This document shows positions 49,520 through 57,733 of a stretch of DNA of 64,000 bases, one piece after another. The DNA is from Achromobacter insuavis (GTDB lineage: Bacteria > Pseudomonadota > Gammaproteobacteria > Burkholderiales > Burkholderiaceae_B). The position numbers and the translations under genes are program-made. Position 1 is the first letter of the stretch; every line of letters begins with the position of its first letter. The notes beneath the pieces were generated by a model, which was not told the DNA's origin, did not search any database, and saw nothing but the letters and a program-made list of their open reading frames with translations. The stretch covers positions 343,542 through 407,541 of the forward strand of contig NZ_CADIJR010000001.1 of assembly GCF_902859645.1 (NCBI RefSeq), read 5' to 3'.

Positions 49520-51787
49520 TTGAAATCCGAAGACACTTTTGCCGTCACCTCGCTCAGCGGATCGCTGGCCGCGGTGCTGGCGACCCCGGCGCTGTTCCTG
49601 GCATCCGGCGCGCAGGCGCAATCGGGCGGCCAGGGCGTGACGCAGTTATCGCCCGTGCAGGTGCAGGGCGACACGCTGGTGCCGTACGACGTCAAGGATT
49701 CCGCCTCCACCAAGTTCACCGCGCCCTTGCTGGACACGCCCAAATCGGTGCAGGTGATCCCGCAGGAAGTGATCCAGAACCAGGCCGCCTCCACCCTGAC
49801 GGAAGCGCTGCGCAACTCGCCCGGCATCACGTTCGGCGCGGGCGAGGGCGGCAATCCGCTCGGCGACCGTCCGATCATCCGCGGCTACGACGCCCAGGCC
49901 AGCACCTACGTGGATGGCATGCGCGACATCGGCGCGACCTCGCGCGAAGTGTTCAACCTGGAGCAGATCGAGGTCATCAAGGGCTCCGACGGCGCCTTTG
50001 GCGGCCGTGGCGGCGCCGGCGGCAGCATCAACCTGATCAGCAAGACGGCCAAGGCCGAGAACTTCACCGCGGCCAGCCTGGGCATCGGCACCGACAACTA
50101 CTATCGCGGCACGATCGACAGCAACTGGCTGCTGGGCGAGAAGACCGCCTTCCGCCTGAACGCCATGTACCATGACGCCGACGTGGCCGGCCGCGACATG
50201 GTCAACAACAGCCGCTGGGGCGTGGCGCCCACCATCACCTTCGGCGTCAACACGCCGACCCGCGTGACGCTGAGCTACTACCACATGCAGTCGGACGACC
50301 TGCCCGACAGCGGCATCCCGTACGCCTACCCGAGCACCAAGGTGCAGCGCAACGGCAGCTACATGGGCGTCACGGAAACCGGCCCGGCCAGCGTCAACCG
50401 CAACAACTTCTACGGCCTGTCCAGCGACTACCGCAAGACCACGTCCGACATGGGCACGATCGGCATCGAGCACGATTTCTCGAACCGCCTGACCCTGCGC
50501 AACATGACGCGCTACACCTACTCGACCCAGGACTACGTCTGGACGCAGCCCGACGACAGCCAGGGCAACGTGCTCAACGGCCGCGTCTGGCGCCGCGCCA
50601 ACACCCGCGCCAGCCGCGTCGACAGTCTGGCCAACCAGACCGAGCTGACGGGCAAGTTCGAGACCGGCTCGCTCAAGCACAGCTTTAACGTCGGCATCGA
50701 GCTGTCCAAGGAAGAAGGCAAGAAGGACACGCTGGCGGTCAACCGCGGCTCGGGCTCGGGCCCGGCGAACGCGTGCAATGCACTGGGCGCGGCATCGAAC
50801 TACAACTGCACCAGCCTGTACGACCCGGATCCGCACGATCCCTGGGTCAACACGCTGGACGGCGACCGCCTCGGCCAGCCGACCCGCTCGCGCACCATCA
50901 CCAAGTCGATCTACGCTTTCGACACCGTTGAACTGTCGCCGCAATGGCTGGTCAACGGCGGCCTGCGCCTGGACCGCTACGAGACCAAGTTCACCAATAC
51001 CCCGGCCAACAACTACCAGGTCATCAAGCGCGACGACACGCTGCTGAACTACCAGCTGGGCCTGGTGTTCAAGCCGACCGACAACGGCAGCGTGTACGTG
51101 TCGTACGCGACCTCGTCGACGCCGTCCAACGCCACGCTGGGCGAAGGCAGCGAAAGCCTGGCCCTGACGCCGGGTCGCGGCAACGTCGGCCTGAACGCGG
51201 CCGACATGGCGCCGGAAAAGAACAAGACCTACGAGATCGGCACCAAGTGGGATGTGCTCGACCGCCGCATGACGCTGACGGCCGCGCTGTTCCGCACCGA
51301 GACCACCAACGCCCGCGTCACGCTGCCGTCCGGCGACTACGCCATGGCCGGCAAGAAGGAAGTGAACGGCCTGGAGCTGGGTTTCTCGGGCAGCATCACG
51401 CCGGCCTGGCAGGTGTTCGGCGGCTACACGTTCATGAAGAGCAAGCTCAAGGACGGTTCGGGCGCCGACGAGGGCAACGATTTCCCCAACACGCCCGAGA
51501 ACAGCTTCAGCCTGTGGTCGACCTACGCGGTGACGCCGGACTTCACGCTGGGCGGCGGCGCCTATTACGTGGGCAAGCAGTACGGCAACACCACCAACAC
51601 CACCTACATTCCGTCGTACTGGCGCTTCGACGCGATGGCCGGCTACCGCTTCAACAAGAACTGGAACGTGCAGCTGAACGTCTTCAACCTGTTCGACAAG
51701 ACCTACTACGACAAGGCCTATCCGGCGCACTACGCCAACATCGCGCCGGGCCGCTCGGCGATCCTGAGCGTGAACATGCGCTATTGA
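49520..51787 (+). CDS. bfrE: TonB-dependent siderophore-type receptor (BfrE-like), paralog of the preceding gene
   Basis: A 755-residue TonB-dependent receptor. I chose the TTG at 49520, preceded by GGAGA: the sequence from there (LKSEDTFAVTSLSGSLAAVLATPALF) matches the start of the upstream paralog residue by residue, whereas the upstream in-frame ATG at 49325 would add 65 residues lacking any signal. Signal peptide ends ASGAQAQ; the plug (TAPLLDTPKSVQVIPQEVI...VIKGSDGAFGGRGGAGGSINLISK) and a 22-strand-type barrel follow, ending in NMRY. It is a tandem paralog of the preceding receptor and likely takes up a related siderophore. Confidence 0.88.
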   Translation: MKSEDTFAVTSLSGSLAAVLATPALFLASGAQAQSGGQGVTQLSPVQVQGDTLVPYDVKDSASTKFTAPLLDTPKSVQVIPQEVIQNQAASTLTEALRNSPGITFGAGEGGNPLGDRPIIRGYDAQASTYVDGMRDIGATSREVFNLEQIEVIKGSDGAFGGRGGAGGSINLISKTAKAENFTAASLGIGTDNYYRGTIDSNWLLGEKTAFRLNAMYHDADVAGRDMVNNSRWGVAPTITFGVNTPTRVTLSYYHMQSDDLPDSGIPYAYPSTKVQRNGSYMGVTETGPASVNRNNFYGLSSDYRKTTSDMGTIGIEHDFSNRLTLRNMTRYTYSTQDYVWTQPDDSQGNVLNGRVWRRANTRASRVDSLANQTELTGKFETGSLKHSFNVGIELSKEEGKKDTLAVNRGSGSGPANACNALGAASNYNCTSLYDPDPHDPWVNTLDGDRLGQPTRSRTITKSIYAFDTVELSPQWLVNGGLRLDRYETKFTNTPANNYQVIKRDDTLLNYQLGLVFKPTDNGSVYVSYATSSTPSNATLGEGSESLALTPGRGNVGLNAADMAPEKNKTYEIGTKWDVLDRRMTLTAALFRTETTNARVTLPSGDYAMAGKKEVNGLELGFSGSITPAWQVFGGYTFMKSKLKDGSGADEGNDFPNTPENSFSLWSTYAVTPDFTLGGGAYYVGKQYGNTTNTTYIPSYWRFDAMAGYRFNKNWNVQLNVFNLFDKTYYDKAYPAHYANIAPGRSAILSVNMRY

Positions 51788-51832
51788 TTCGCGAGTCCGG
51801 GCGCCGCGCATGCGGTTCCCGGGCGGGTTCAG

Positions 51833-51872
51833 CCCAAGAAAAAGCCACCTCGACGGTGGCTTTTTTCTTGGG
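51833..51872. terminator. Bidirectional terminator between the receptor gene and serB
   Basis: A GCCACC/GGTGGC stem with flanking A5 and T6 runs and CCCAAG/CTTGGG ends forms a strong hairpin in both directions. It ends both the plus-strand receptor transcript and the convergent serB transcript. Confidence 0.92.
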
Positions 51873-51886
51873 CGGATGCGGCGCGA

Positions 51887-52744
51887 TCAGCTTTCGAACC
51901 AGTTCAGCACGCCGTCCAGGCCAGAGACGTTCAGCGCGTAGCGCGTCTGCTGCCGCACCAGCGGCTTGGCGTGGTAGGCCACCGGGAAGCCGGCGGCGCC
52001 CAGCATCTTCAGGTCGTTGGCGCCATCGCCCATGGCGATGATCTGTTCCTTGGTCGCGCCATGGGTGCGGGCGAACTCGCGCAGGTACACGGCCTTGGCG
52101 TCGGCGTCCAGGATGTCGCCGAGCACGCGGCCCGTCAGCACGCCGTTGTCGATCTCCAGCGTATTGGCGTGGGCGCTGTCCAGCCGCAGGCGCTCGCGCA
52201 GGCGGTCGGTGAAGAAAGTGAAGCCGCCCGACACCAGCAGCACCTTGATGCCGGCCGCCTGGGCGGTGGTGATCAGGCGCTCGGCGCCCGGGTTCAGGCG
52301 CAGCTTCTCGGTGTAGACCTGCTCCAGGGCCTCGGCCGGCACGTCCTTGAGCAGCGCGACGCGGCGGCGCAGGCTGTCGGAGAAGTCCTTGATCTCGCCG
52401 CGCATCGCCGCCTCGGTGATCTCCGAGACCTTGTCCTTGACGCCCGCCACGCCGGCGATCTCGTCGATGCACTCGATGTTGATGAGCGTCGAGTCCATGT
52501 CCATCGCCAGCACCTTGCAGTGCGACAGCTTCAGGCCGGCCGGCACGAAGGCGGTATCGACGCCGTGGCGCTCGGCCCACGACACCACCTGGGCGCGGGT
52601 CGCGTCATCGTGCTGCACGTCGAGCAGGCGGGCCGCGGTGGCGCTGATGCGGGCCACGCCCTGCGCCTGCGCCAGGGCGGCGATCTGTTCGGCGTGTTCG
52701 ACCGTCAGGCCGGGGGATTGAACGACGAGGTGATGGATAGTCAT
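51887..52744 (-). CDS. serB: Phosphoserine phosphatase
   Basis: A 285-residue HAD-family enzyme for the last step of serine synthesis (phosphoserine to serine). The catalytic motif I is MDMDSTLINIE with Asp82 as nucleophile and Asp84 as acid/base; motif II is LLVSGGF; motif III and the metal site are in AMGDGANDLKML. An N-terminal regulatory stretch of about 70 residues is as in other SerB proteins. It lies downstream of mfd on the same strand, 23 bases away. Confidence 0.96.
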   Translation of the reverse strand: MTIHHLVVQSPGLTVEHAEQIAALAQAQGVARISATAARLLDVQHDDATRAQVVSWAERHGVDTAFVPAGLKLSHCKVLAMDMDSTLINIECIDEIAGVAGVKDKVSEITEAAMRGEIKDFSDSLRRRVALLKDVPAEALEQVYTEKLRLNPGAERLITTAQAAGIKVLLVSGGFTFFTDRLRERLRLDSAHANTLEIDNGVLTGRVLGDILDADAKAVYLREFARTHGATKEQIIAMGDGANDLKMLGAAGFPVAYHAKPLVRQQTRYALNVSGLDGVLNWFES

Positions 52745-52767
52745 AAAAATGCGAAGGTCGGGGCGGG

Positions 52768-55700
52768 TTACTTCAAGGCGCGCAGCACGGCGCGCACGGC
52801 GTCGGCGCGGGCCGGGATCTGCGCGGCCTTGATCTCAACCCGCAATTTATCCTGTCCGGCGAGTTTGATGTGGCGTTGTCGCTGCACCAGCTCGATGATT
52901 TTCGCCGGATCGACGCTGGTCTTGGGGCCGAACTGCAGCAGCGCCTGGGTTTCGCTGGCGTCGATCTTGACGATGCCCAGCGGTTGCGCGGCCAGGCGCA
53001 GGCGGTGCGTGGTCAGCAGCGTCTGCGCCGCTTCGGGCAGCTTGCCGAAGCGGTCGATCAGTTCTTCCTGGATCTGGATCAGGTCGTCTTCATCGGCGGC
53101 GTGGGCCAGGCGCTTGTAGACGCTCAGGCGCGCGTGCACGTCGGCGCAGTAGTCGGACGGCAGCAGCGCCGGCGCATGCAGGTTGACCTCGCAGGCGAGG
53201 TTGAAGGGCGCGTCCAGGTCCGGCTCCTCGCCGGCGCGCAGGGCGCGCACCGCCTCGTTCAGCATCTCGTTGTACATCGAGAAGCCCACTTCCTGGATGT
53301 TGCCGGACTGCGAGTCGCCCAGCACCTCGCCGGTGCCGCGGATCTCCAGGTCGTGCATGGCCAGGTAGAAGCCCGAGCCCAGTTCCTCCATGGCCTGGAT
53401 CGCCTCCAGCCGCTTCTTGGCGTTGCTGGTGATGGCGTCCTCGCCCGGCGTCAGCAGGTAGGCGTAGGCCTGGTGGTGCGAACGGCCGACGCGGCCGCGC
53501 AGCTGGTGCAGCTGCGCCAGGCCGAAACGGTCGGCGCGGTGGATCACGATGGTGTTGGCGCTGGGCACGTCGATACCGGTCTCGATGATGGTGGTGCACA
53601 GCAGCACGTTGTAGCGCTGCTGGTAGAAGCCCTTCATCACCTGTTCCAGCTCGCGCTCGGGCATCTGGCCGTGGGCCACCGCGATGCGGGCCTCGGGCAC
53701 CAGCTCTTCGAGGCGGGCGCGGCGGTTGTGGATGGTCTCGACCTCGTTGTGCAGGAAGTAGCATTGGCCGCCGCGCTTGAGCTCGCGCAGCAGCGCTTCG
53801 CGCAGCGTGCTGCCGTCTTCGCGCCGCACGAAGGTCTTGATGGCCAGCCGCTTTTGCGGCGCCGTGGCGATGACCGAAAAATCGCGGATGCCTTCCAGCG
53901 ACATGCCGAGCGTGCGCGGGATCGGCGTGGCCGTCAGCGTCAGCACGTCGACCTCGGCGCGCAGCGCCTTGAGCGCCTCCTTCTGGCGCACGCCGAAGCG
54001 GTGTTCCTCGTCGATGATGACCAGCCCGAGGCGCTTGAACTTCACGTCCTTGGACAGGATCTTGTGGGTGCCGATGACGATGTCGACGCGGCCGTCGTTG
54101 ATGCCCTCGATGGCCGCGGACACTTCCTTGGCCGAGCGGAAGCGCGACAGCTCCACCACCCGCACCGGCCAGTCGGCGAAGCGGTCGGAGAAGGTCTGCG
54201 CATGCTGTTCGGCCAGCAGCGTGGTGGGGCAGAGCAGGGCGACCTGCTTGCCGTTGGCCACGGCCAGGAACGCGGCGCGCAGCGCCACCTCGGTCTTGCC
54301 GAAGCCGACGTCGCCGCACACCAGGCGGTCCATCGGGCGGCCCGAGGTCATGTCGGCGATCACGGCCTCGATGGCGGCGGCCTGGTCAGCGGTCTCCTCG
54401 AAGCCGAAGCCTTCGGCGAAGGCCTGGTAGTCGTTGAGCGGCAGGTTGAAGGCGAAGCCCTCGCGCGCGGCGCGCTGCGCATACAGCGCCAGCAGTTCGG
54501 CGGCGGTGTCGCGCACCTGCCTGGCGGCCTTGCGGCGCGCCTTGTCCCACTGGCCCGAGCCCAGCTGGTGCAGCGGCGCGGCTTCCGGATCGGCGCCGCT
54601 GTAGCGGGCGATCACGTGCAGTTGCGATACCGGCACATACAGCGTGCTGCCGTTGGCGTATTCGAGATGCAGGAACTCCATCTCGCCTTCGCCCATGTCC
54701 ATGTTGACCAGGCCGTGGTAGCGGCCGATGCCGTGCTGCGCGTGCACCACGGGGTCGCCGGCGCGCAGTTCGGACAGGTCGCGCACCATCGCTTCGACGT
54801 TGCTGGCACGCTCCTGGTCGCGCTTGCCGCGCCGGCCGGTGCTGGTCAGCCCCGGATAGAGGTCGTTCTCGGTCAGGAACGCCAGGTTGGCCTGCGGCAG
54901 TTCGAAGCCGGTGGCCAGTGGCGCGGCGACGATGCCGAAGTGGGCGTCGGAGGCCAGGAAAGCCTCGATGCTGTCCGGCTGCGCGTCGGGCGTGACGCCG
55001 AACTCGTTGAGCATCTGCACCAGCGTCTCGCGGCGGCCGGCCGAGTCGGCGCACAGCAGCACGCGGCCTTGCGGCTTGCCGACATGCGTGCGCAGCTTGG
55101 CGATCGGGTCCTCGGCGCGGCGCGCCACGCTGACGTCGGGCGCGGCGCGAAAGTCGGGGTGCGGCTGGCCGGCGGCCAGCGCCAGGCGGCGGAAATCCTT
55201 CAGGCGGGCGTACAGCGCCTGTTCGTCCAGGAACAGCGCGGACGGCGGCAGCACCGGGCGCTCGCGGTCGCTCTTGAGGAAGCCGTAGCGGCTGCCGGTG
55301 TCCTGGCTGAAACGCATCATGGCGTCGTCGATGTCGCCGACGGTGACGGTGATGGTGCCTTCCGCCAGGTAGTCGAACAGCGTCGCGGTTTCGTCGAAGA
55401 ACAGCGGCAGGTAGTACTCGACCCCGGCGAAGGGGATGCCGTTGCCGATGTCCTTGTAGGGCAGGGCGCGCGAGGGATCGCCTTCGAACTCTTCGCGGAA
55501 GCGCGCGCGGAAGCGGTTGCGCGAGTCCTCGTCCATCGGAAACTCGCGGCCCGGCAGCAGCTGCACCTCGCGCACCGGATACAGGCTGCGCTGGGTGTCG
55601 ACGTCGAAGCTGCGGATGGTCTCGATCTCGTCATCGAACAGGTCCAGCCGGTAGGGCAGCGCCGATCCCATCGGGAACAGGTCGATCAGGCCGCCGCGCA

Positions 55701-56250
55701 GACAGAACTCGCCGGGCGCGGTGACCTGGGTGACGTGGTTGTAGTTCGCCAGCGTCAGCTGCGCGCGCAGCGCCGCCTCGTTGAGCTTGTCCTTCTGCTT
55801 GAAGGAGAAGGTGTAGGCCGCCAGGAAGGAGGGCGGCGCCAGCCGGTACAGCGCGGTGGTGACCGGCACCGTCAGCACGTCCACCGTCTTCATCATCAGC
55901 GAATGCAGGGTGTGCAGGCGCTCGGAGATCAGATCCTGGTGCGGCGAGAAGGCGTCGTACGGCAGCGTTTCCCAGTCGGGCAGCTGGCGCACGCGCAGGC
56001 CGGGCGCGAACAGCGCGATTTCCTCGGCCAGGCGCTGGGCTTCGAGCGGCTCGGCGGTCAGCACCACCAGCGGCGCGGCCGCCTGCCGGGCCAGGTCGGC
56101 CAGCAGCCAGGCGTCGCCGGAGCCCGGCGGGCGAGGCTGCGCATAGCGCGCGCCGGCTTTGAGCGCGGCAAGGGTGGGGGCGGTCGCGGGAACGGGCGGC
56201 GCTGCCGTGGCGGAGGAGGTGGGAGCGGGCATCAGGCTGGGAGCAGGCAT
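52768..56250 (-). CDS. mfd: Transcription-repair coupling factor
   Basis: A 1160-residue DNA translocase that removes stalled RNA polymerase and recruits UvrA. Visible parts in order: UvrB-like N-terminal region (LPDWETLPYDAFSPHQDLISERL), RNA-polymerase-interacting domain (DLSELRAGDPVVHAQHGIGRYHGL), helicase motifs with Walker A GDVGFGKTEV near residues 643-652 and DEEH near 746, the TRG motif and the C-terminal D7 domain. I used the ATG at 56250; the one at 56292 would overlap the divergent ispD start, and 56232 is also possible. No good ribosome site is seen. Confidence 0.95.
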   Translation of the reverse strand: MPAPSLMPAPTSSATAAPPVPATAPTLAALKAGARYAQPRPPGSGDAWLLADLARQAAAPLVVLTAEPLEAQRLAEEIALFAPGLRVRQLPDWETLPYDAFSPHQDLISERLHTLHSLMMKTVDVLTVPVTTALYRLAPPSFLAAYTFSFKQKDKLNEAALRAQLTLANYNHVTQVTAPGEFCLRGGLIDLFPMGSALPYRLDLFDDEIETIRSFDVDTQRSLYPVREVQLLPGREFPMDEDSRNRFRARFREEFEGDPSRALPYKDIGNGIPFAGVEYYLPLFFDETATLFDYLAEGTITVTVGDIDDAMMRFSQDTGSRYGFLKSDRERPVLPPSALFLDEQALYARLKDFRRLALAAGQPHPDFRAAPDVSVARRAEDPIAKLRTHVGKPQGRVLLCADSAGRRETLVQMLNEFGVTPDAQPDSIEAFLASDAHFGIVAAPLATGFELPQANLAFLTENDLYPGLTSTGRRGKRDQERASNVEAMVRDLSELRAGDPVVHAQHGIGRYHGLVNMDMGEGEMEFLHLEYANGSTLYVPVSQLHVIARYSGADPEAAPLHQLGSGQWDKARRKAARQVRDTAAELLALYAQRAAREGFAFNLPLNDYQAFAEGFGFEETADQAAAIEAVIADMTSGRPMDRLVCGDVGFGKTEVALRAAFLAVANGKQVALLCPTTLLAEQHAQTFSDRFADWPVRVVELSRFRSAKEVSAAIEGINDGRVDIVIGTHKILSKDVKFKRLGLVIIDEEHRFGVRQKEALKALRAEVDVLTLTATPIPRTLGMSLEGIRDFSVIATAPQKRLAIKTFVRREDGSTLREALLRELKRGGQCYFLHNEVETIHNRRARLEELVPEARIAVAHGQMPERELEQVMKGFYQQRYNVLLCTTIIETGIDVPSANTIVIHRADRFGLAQLHQLRGRVGRSHHQAYAYLLTPGEDAITSNAKKRLEAIQAMEELGSGFYLAMHDLEIRGTGEVLGDSQSGNIQEVGFSMYNEMLNEAVRALRAGEEPDLDAPFNLACEVNLHAPALLPSDYCADVHARLSVYKRLAHAADEDDLIQIQEELIDRFGKLPEAAQTLLTTHRLRLAAQPLGIVKIDASETQALLQFGPKTSVDPAKIIELVQRQRHIKLAGQDKLRVEIKAAQIPARADAVRAVLRALK

Positions 56251-56262
56251 CAAGCGGAAGAT

Positions 56263-56270
56263 TATAAAAT
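56263..56270 (+). promoter_or_regulatory. AT-rich -10 region of ispD in the mfd/ispD divergent spacer
   Basis: TATAAAAT lies 9 bases before the ispD ATG, within a spacer of only 29 bases to the mfd start. The ispD transcript would be almost leaderless; the mfd promoter on the other strand must reach into the ispD gene. Confidence 0.4.
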
Positions 56271-56279
56271 CACCGAACC

Positions 56280-56963
56280 ATGTCTGACTCAATCATTGCC
56301 ATCGTTCCCGCCGCCGGCGTCGGCGCCCGCGCCAGCCGCCCCGGCGCCGAGAGCGTGCCCAAACAATACCGTCCGTTGGCCGGACAGCCCATGCTGCGCC
56401 ACGCGGTGGCCGCTTTGCTCGCCGACGACCGCGTGTCGCAGGTGCGGGTGGCGGTGACGCCGGGCGACGGCTGGGTCGACCAGGCCGTGGCCGGCCTGCC
56501 CCGCACCGTCTGGCGCGCCTGCGGCGGCGCCACCCGCGCCGATACCGTGGCGGGGGCGCTGGCCGACAGCGGCGTCTCCGACGATACCTGGGTGCTGGTG
56601 CACGACGCGGCCCGCCCCGGCCTGCCGGCCGCGGCGCTGGCGCGCCTGATCGACGCCTGCCTGGCGGATCCGGTCGGCGGCCTGCTGGCGCTGCCGGTGG
56701 CCGACACCGTCAAGGGTGGCCACGAGCGGGTCGAGCGCACGCTCGACCGCAACGGCCTGTGGCTGGCGCAGACGCCGCAGATGTTCCGCGCCGGCGCCCT
56801 GCGCGACGCGCTGACGGCCGCCGCGGTGAACGGCGTGGCGGTGACCGACGAGGCCTCGGCGATCGAGGCCGCCGGCTACGCGCCGCTGCTGGTGCCCGGC
56901 GCGATGCGCAATTTCAAAGTGACCTGGCCGGACGATTTCGAACTGATGGAAAAATGGCTATGA
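56280..56963 (+). CDS. ispD: 2-C-methyl-D-erythritol 4-phosphate cytidylyltransferase
   Basis: A 227-residue enzyme of the MEP isoprenoid pathway that joins CTP to methylerythritol phosphate. The nucleotidyltransferase motif [29 protein letters not shown] is intact, as are HDAARP and the C-terminal [12 protein letters not shown]-like segment ([13 protein letters not shown]). Its stop overlaps the ispF start by 4 bases, so the two genes are coupled as in many proteobacteria. Confidence 0.96.
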   Translation: MSDSIIAIVPAAGVGARASRPGAESVPKQYRPLAGQPMLRHAVAALLADDRVSQVRVAVTPGDGWVDQAVAGLPRTVWRACGGATRADTVAGALADSGVSDDTWVLVHDAARPGLPAAALARLIDACLADPVGGLLALPVADTVKGGHERVERTLDRNGLWLAQTPQMFRAGALRDALTAAAVNGVAVTDEASAIEAAGYAPLLVPGAMRNFKVTWPDDFELMEKWL

Positions 56964-57445
56964 GTATTCCTTTCCGCGTTGGACAGGGTTTTGACGTGCA
57001 TGCGCTGGTCGAGGGCCGGCCGCTGATCATCGGCGGCGTGACCATTCCCCACAGCCACGGCCTGCTGGGTCATTCCGACGCCGATGTGCTGCTGCACGCG
57101 ATCACCGACGCCCTGCTGGGCGCGGCCGGCCTCGGCGACATCGGCCGCCATTTCCCCGACACCGATCCGGCCTTCAAGGGCGCGGACAGCCGCGTGCTCT
57201 TGCGCGAGGCCATGGCGCGGGTGCGCCAGGCCGGCTGGACGCCGGTGAACATCGACGCGACCCTGCATGCGCAGGCGCCCAAGATCGGCCCGCATGCGCC
57301 GGCCATGGTCAGGAACATCGCGGCCGACACCGGCCTGGCCGAAACCGAGGTCAACATCAAGGCCAAGACCAACGAAGGCCTGGGTTACCTGGGGCGCAAG
57401 GAAGGCATCGCGGCGACCGTGGTGACATTGCTGGCGCGGACCTGA
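56960..57445 (+). CDS. ispF: 2-C-methyl-D-erythritol 2,4-cyclodiphosphate synthase
   Basis: A 161-residue trimeric zinc enzyme of the MEP pathway. Metal ligands are in FDVHAL (Asp and His) and in [32 protein letters not shown]; the C-terminal substrate motif [21 protein letters not shown] is present. The ATG at 56960 is coupled to ispD; an in-frame ATG at 56954 is possible. Confidence 0.97.
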   Translation: MSIPFRVGQGFDVHALVEGRPLIIGGVTIPHSHGLLGHSDADVLLHAITDALLGAAGLGDIGRHFPDTDPAFKGADSRVLLREAMARVRQAGWTPVNIDATLHAQAPKIGPHAPAMVRNIAADTGLAETEVNIKAKTNEGLGYLGRKEGIAATVVTLLART

Positions 57446-57475
57446 CAGCCGCCAGGCCAACCCGTTTTTGAACGC

Positions 57476-57506
57476 ATGGCGCGGATTTCTCCGCGCCATT
57501 GTTTTT
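57476..57506 (+). terminator. Terminator after ispF
   Basis: A 10-bp stem ATGGCGCGGA/TCCGCGCCAT with a TTTC loop, followed by TGTTTTT. Confidence 0.88.
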
Positions 57507-57524
57507 GCGCGCATGCGTTGTTTT

Positions 57525-57548
57525 ATTCGCACGGATATTCGTACGGAT
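57525..57548 (+). repeat. Tandem 12-base repeat upstream of the metallopeptidase-like gene
   Basis: ATTCGCACGGAT and ATTCGTACGGAT are two adjacent copies differing at one base. They lie about 170 bases before the candidate -10 of the next gene. A regulator site is possible. Confidence 0.5.
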
Positions 57549-57714
57549 ACATGTCCATAATAAATTAACAAAACGCAAAAAAAGCCGCGAGCCGCGCCCT
57601 TGCTGAGGTTTGGCGGGATTGCGCGTGATTTCGGCCGTCGGCGCCGGAAACGCCGCCTGCTTTCGTCTTGCGGGTGCATTTGAACTGGAATACTCTGCCG
57701 CTACTTAACGTCTG

Positions 57715-57720
57715 GATAAT
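57715..57720 (+). promoter_or_regulatory. Candidate -10 box of the metallopeptidase-like gene
   Basis: GATAAT, 13 bases before the ATG, followed by an AGGGA ribosome-like site at 57721-57725. No good -35 is visible. Confidence 0.35.
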
Positions 57721-57733
57721 AGGGACACTAGAA

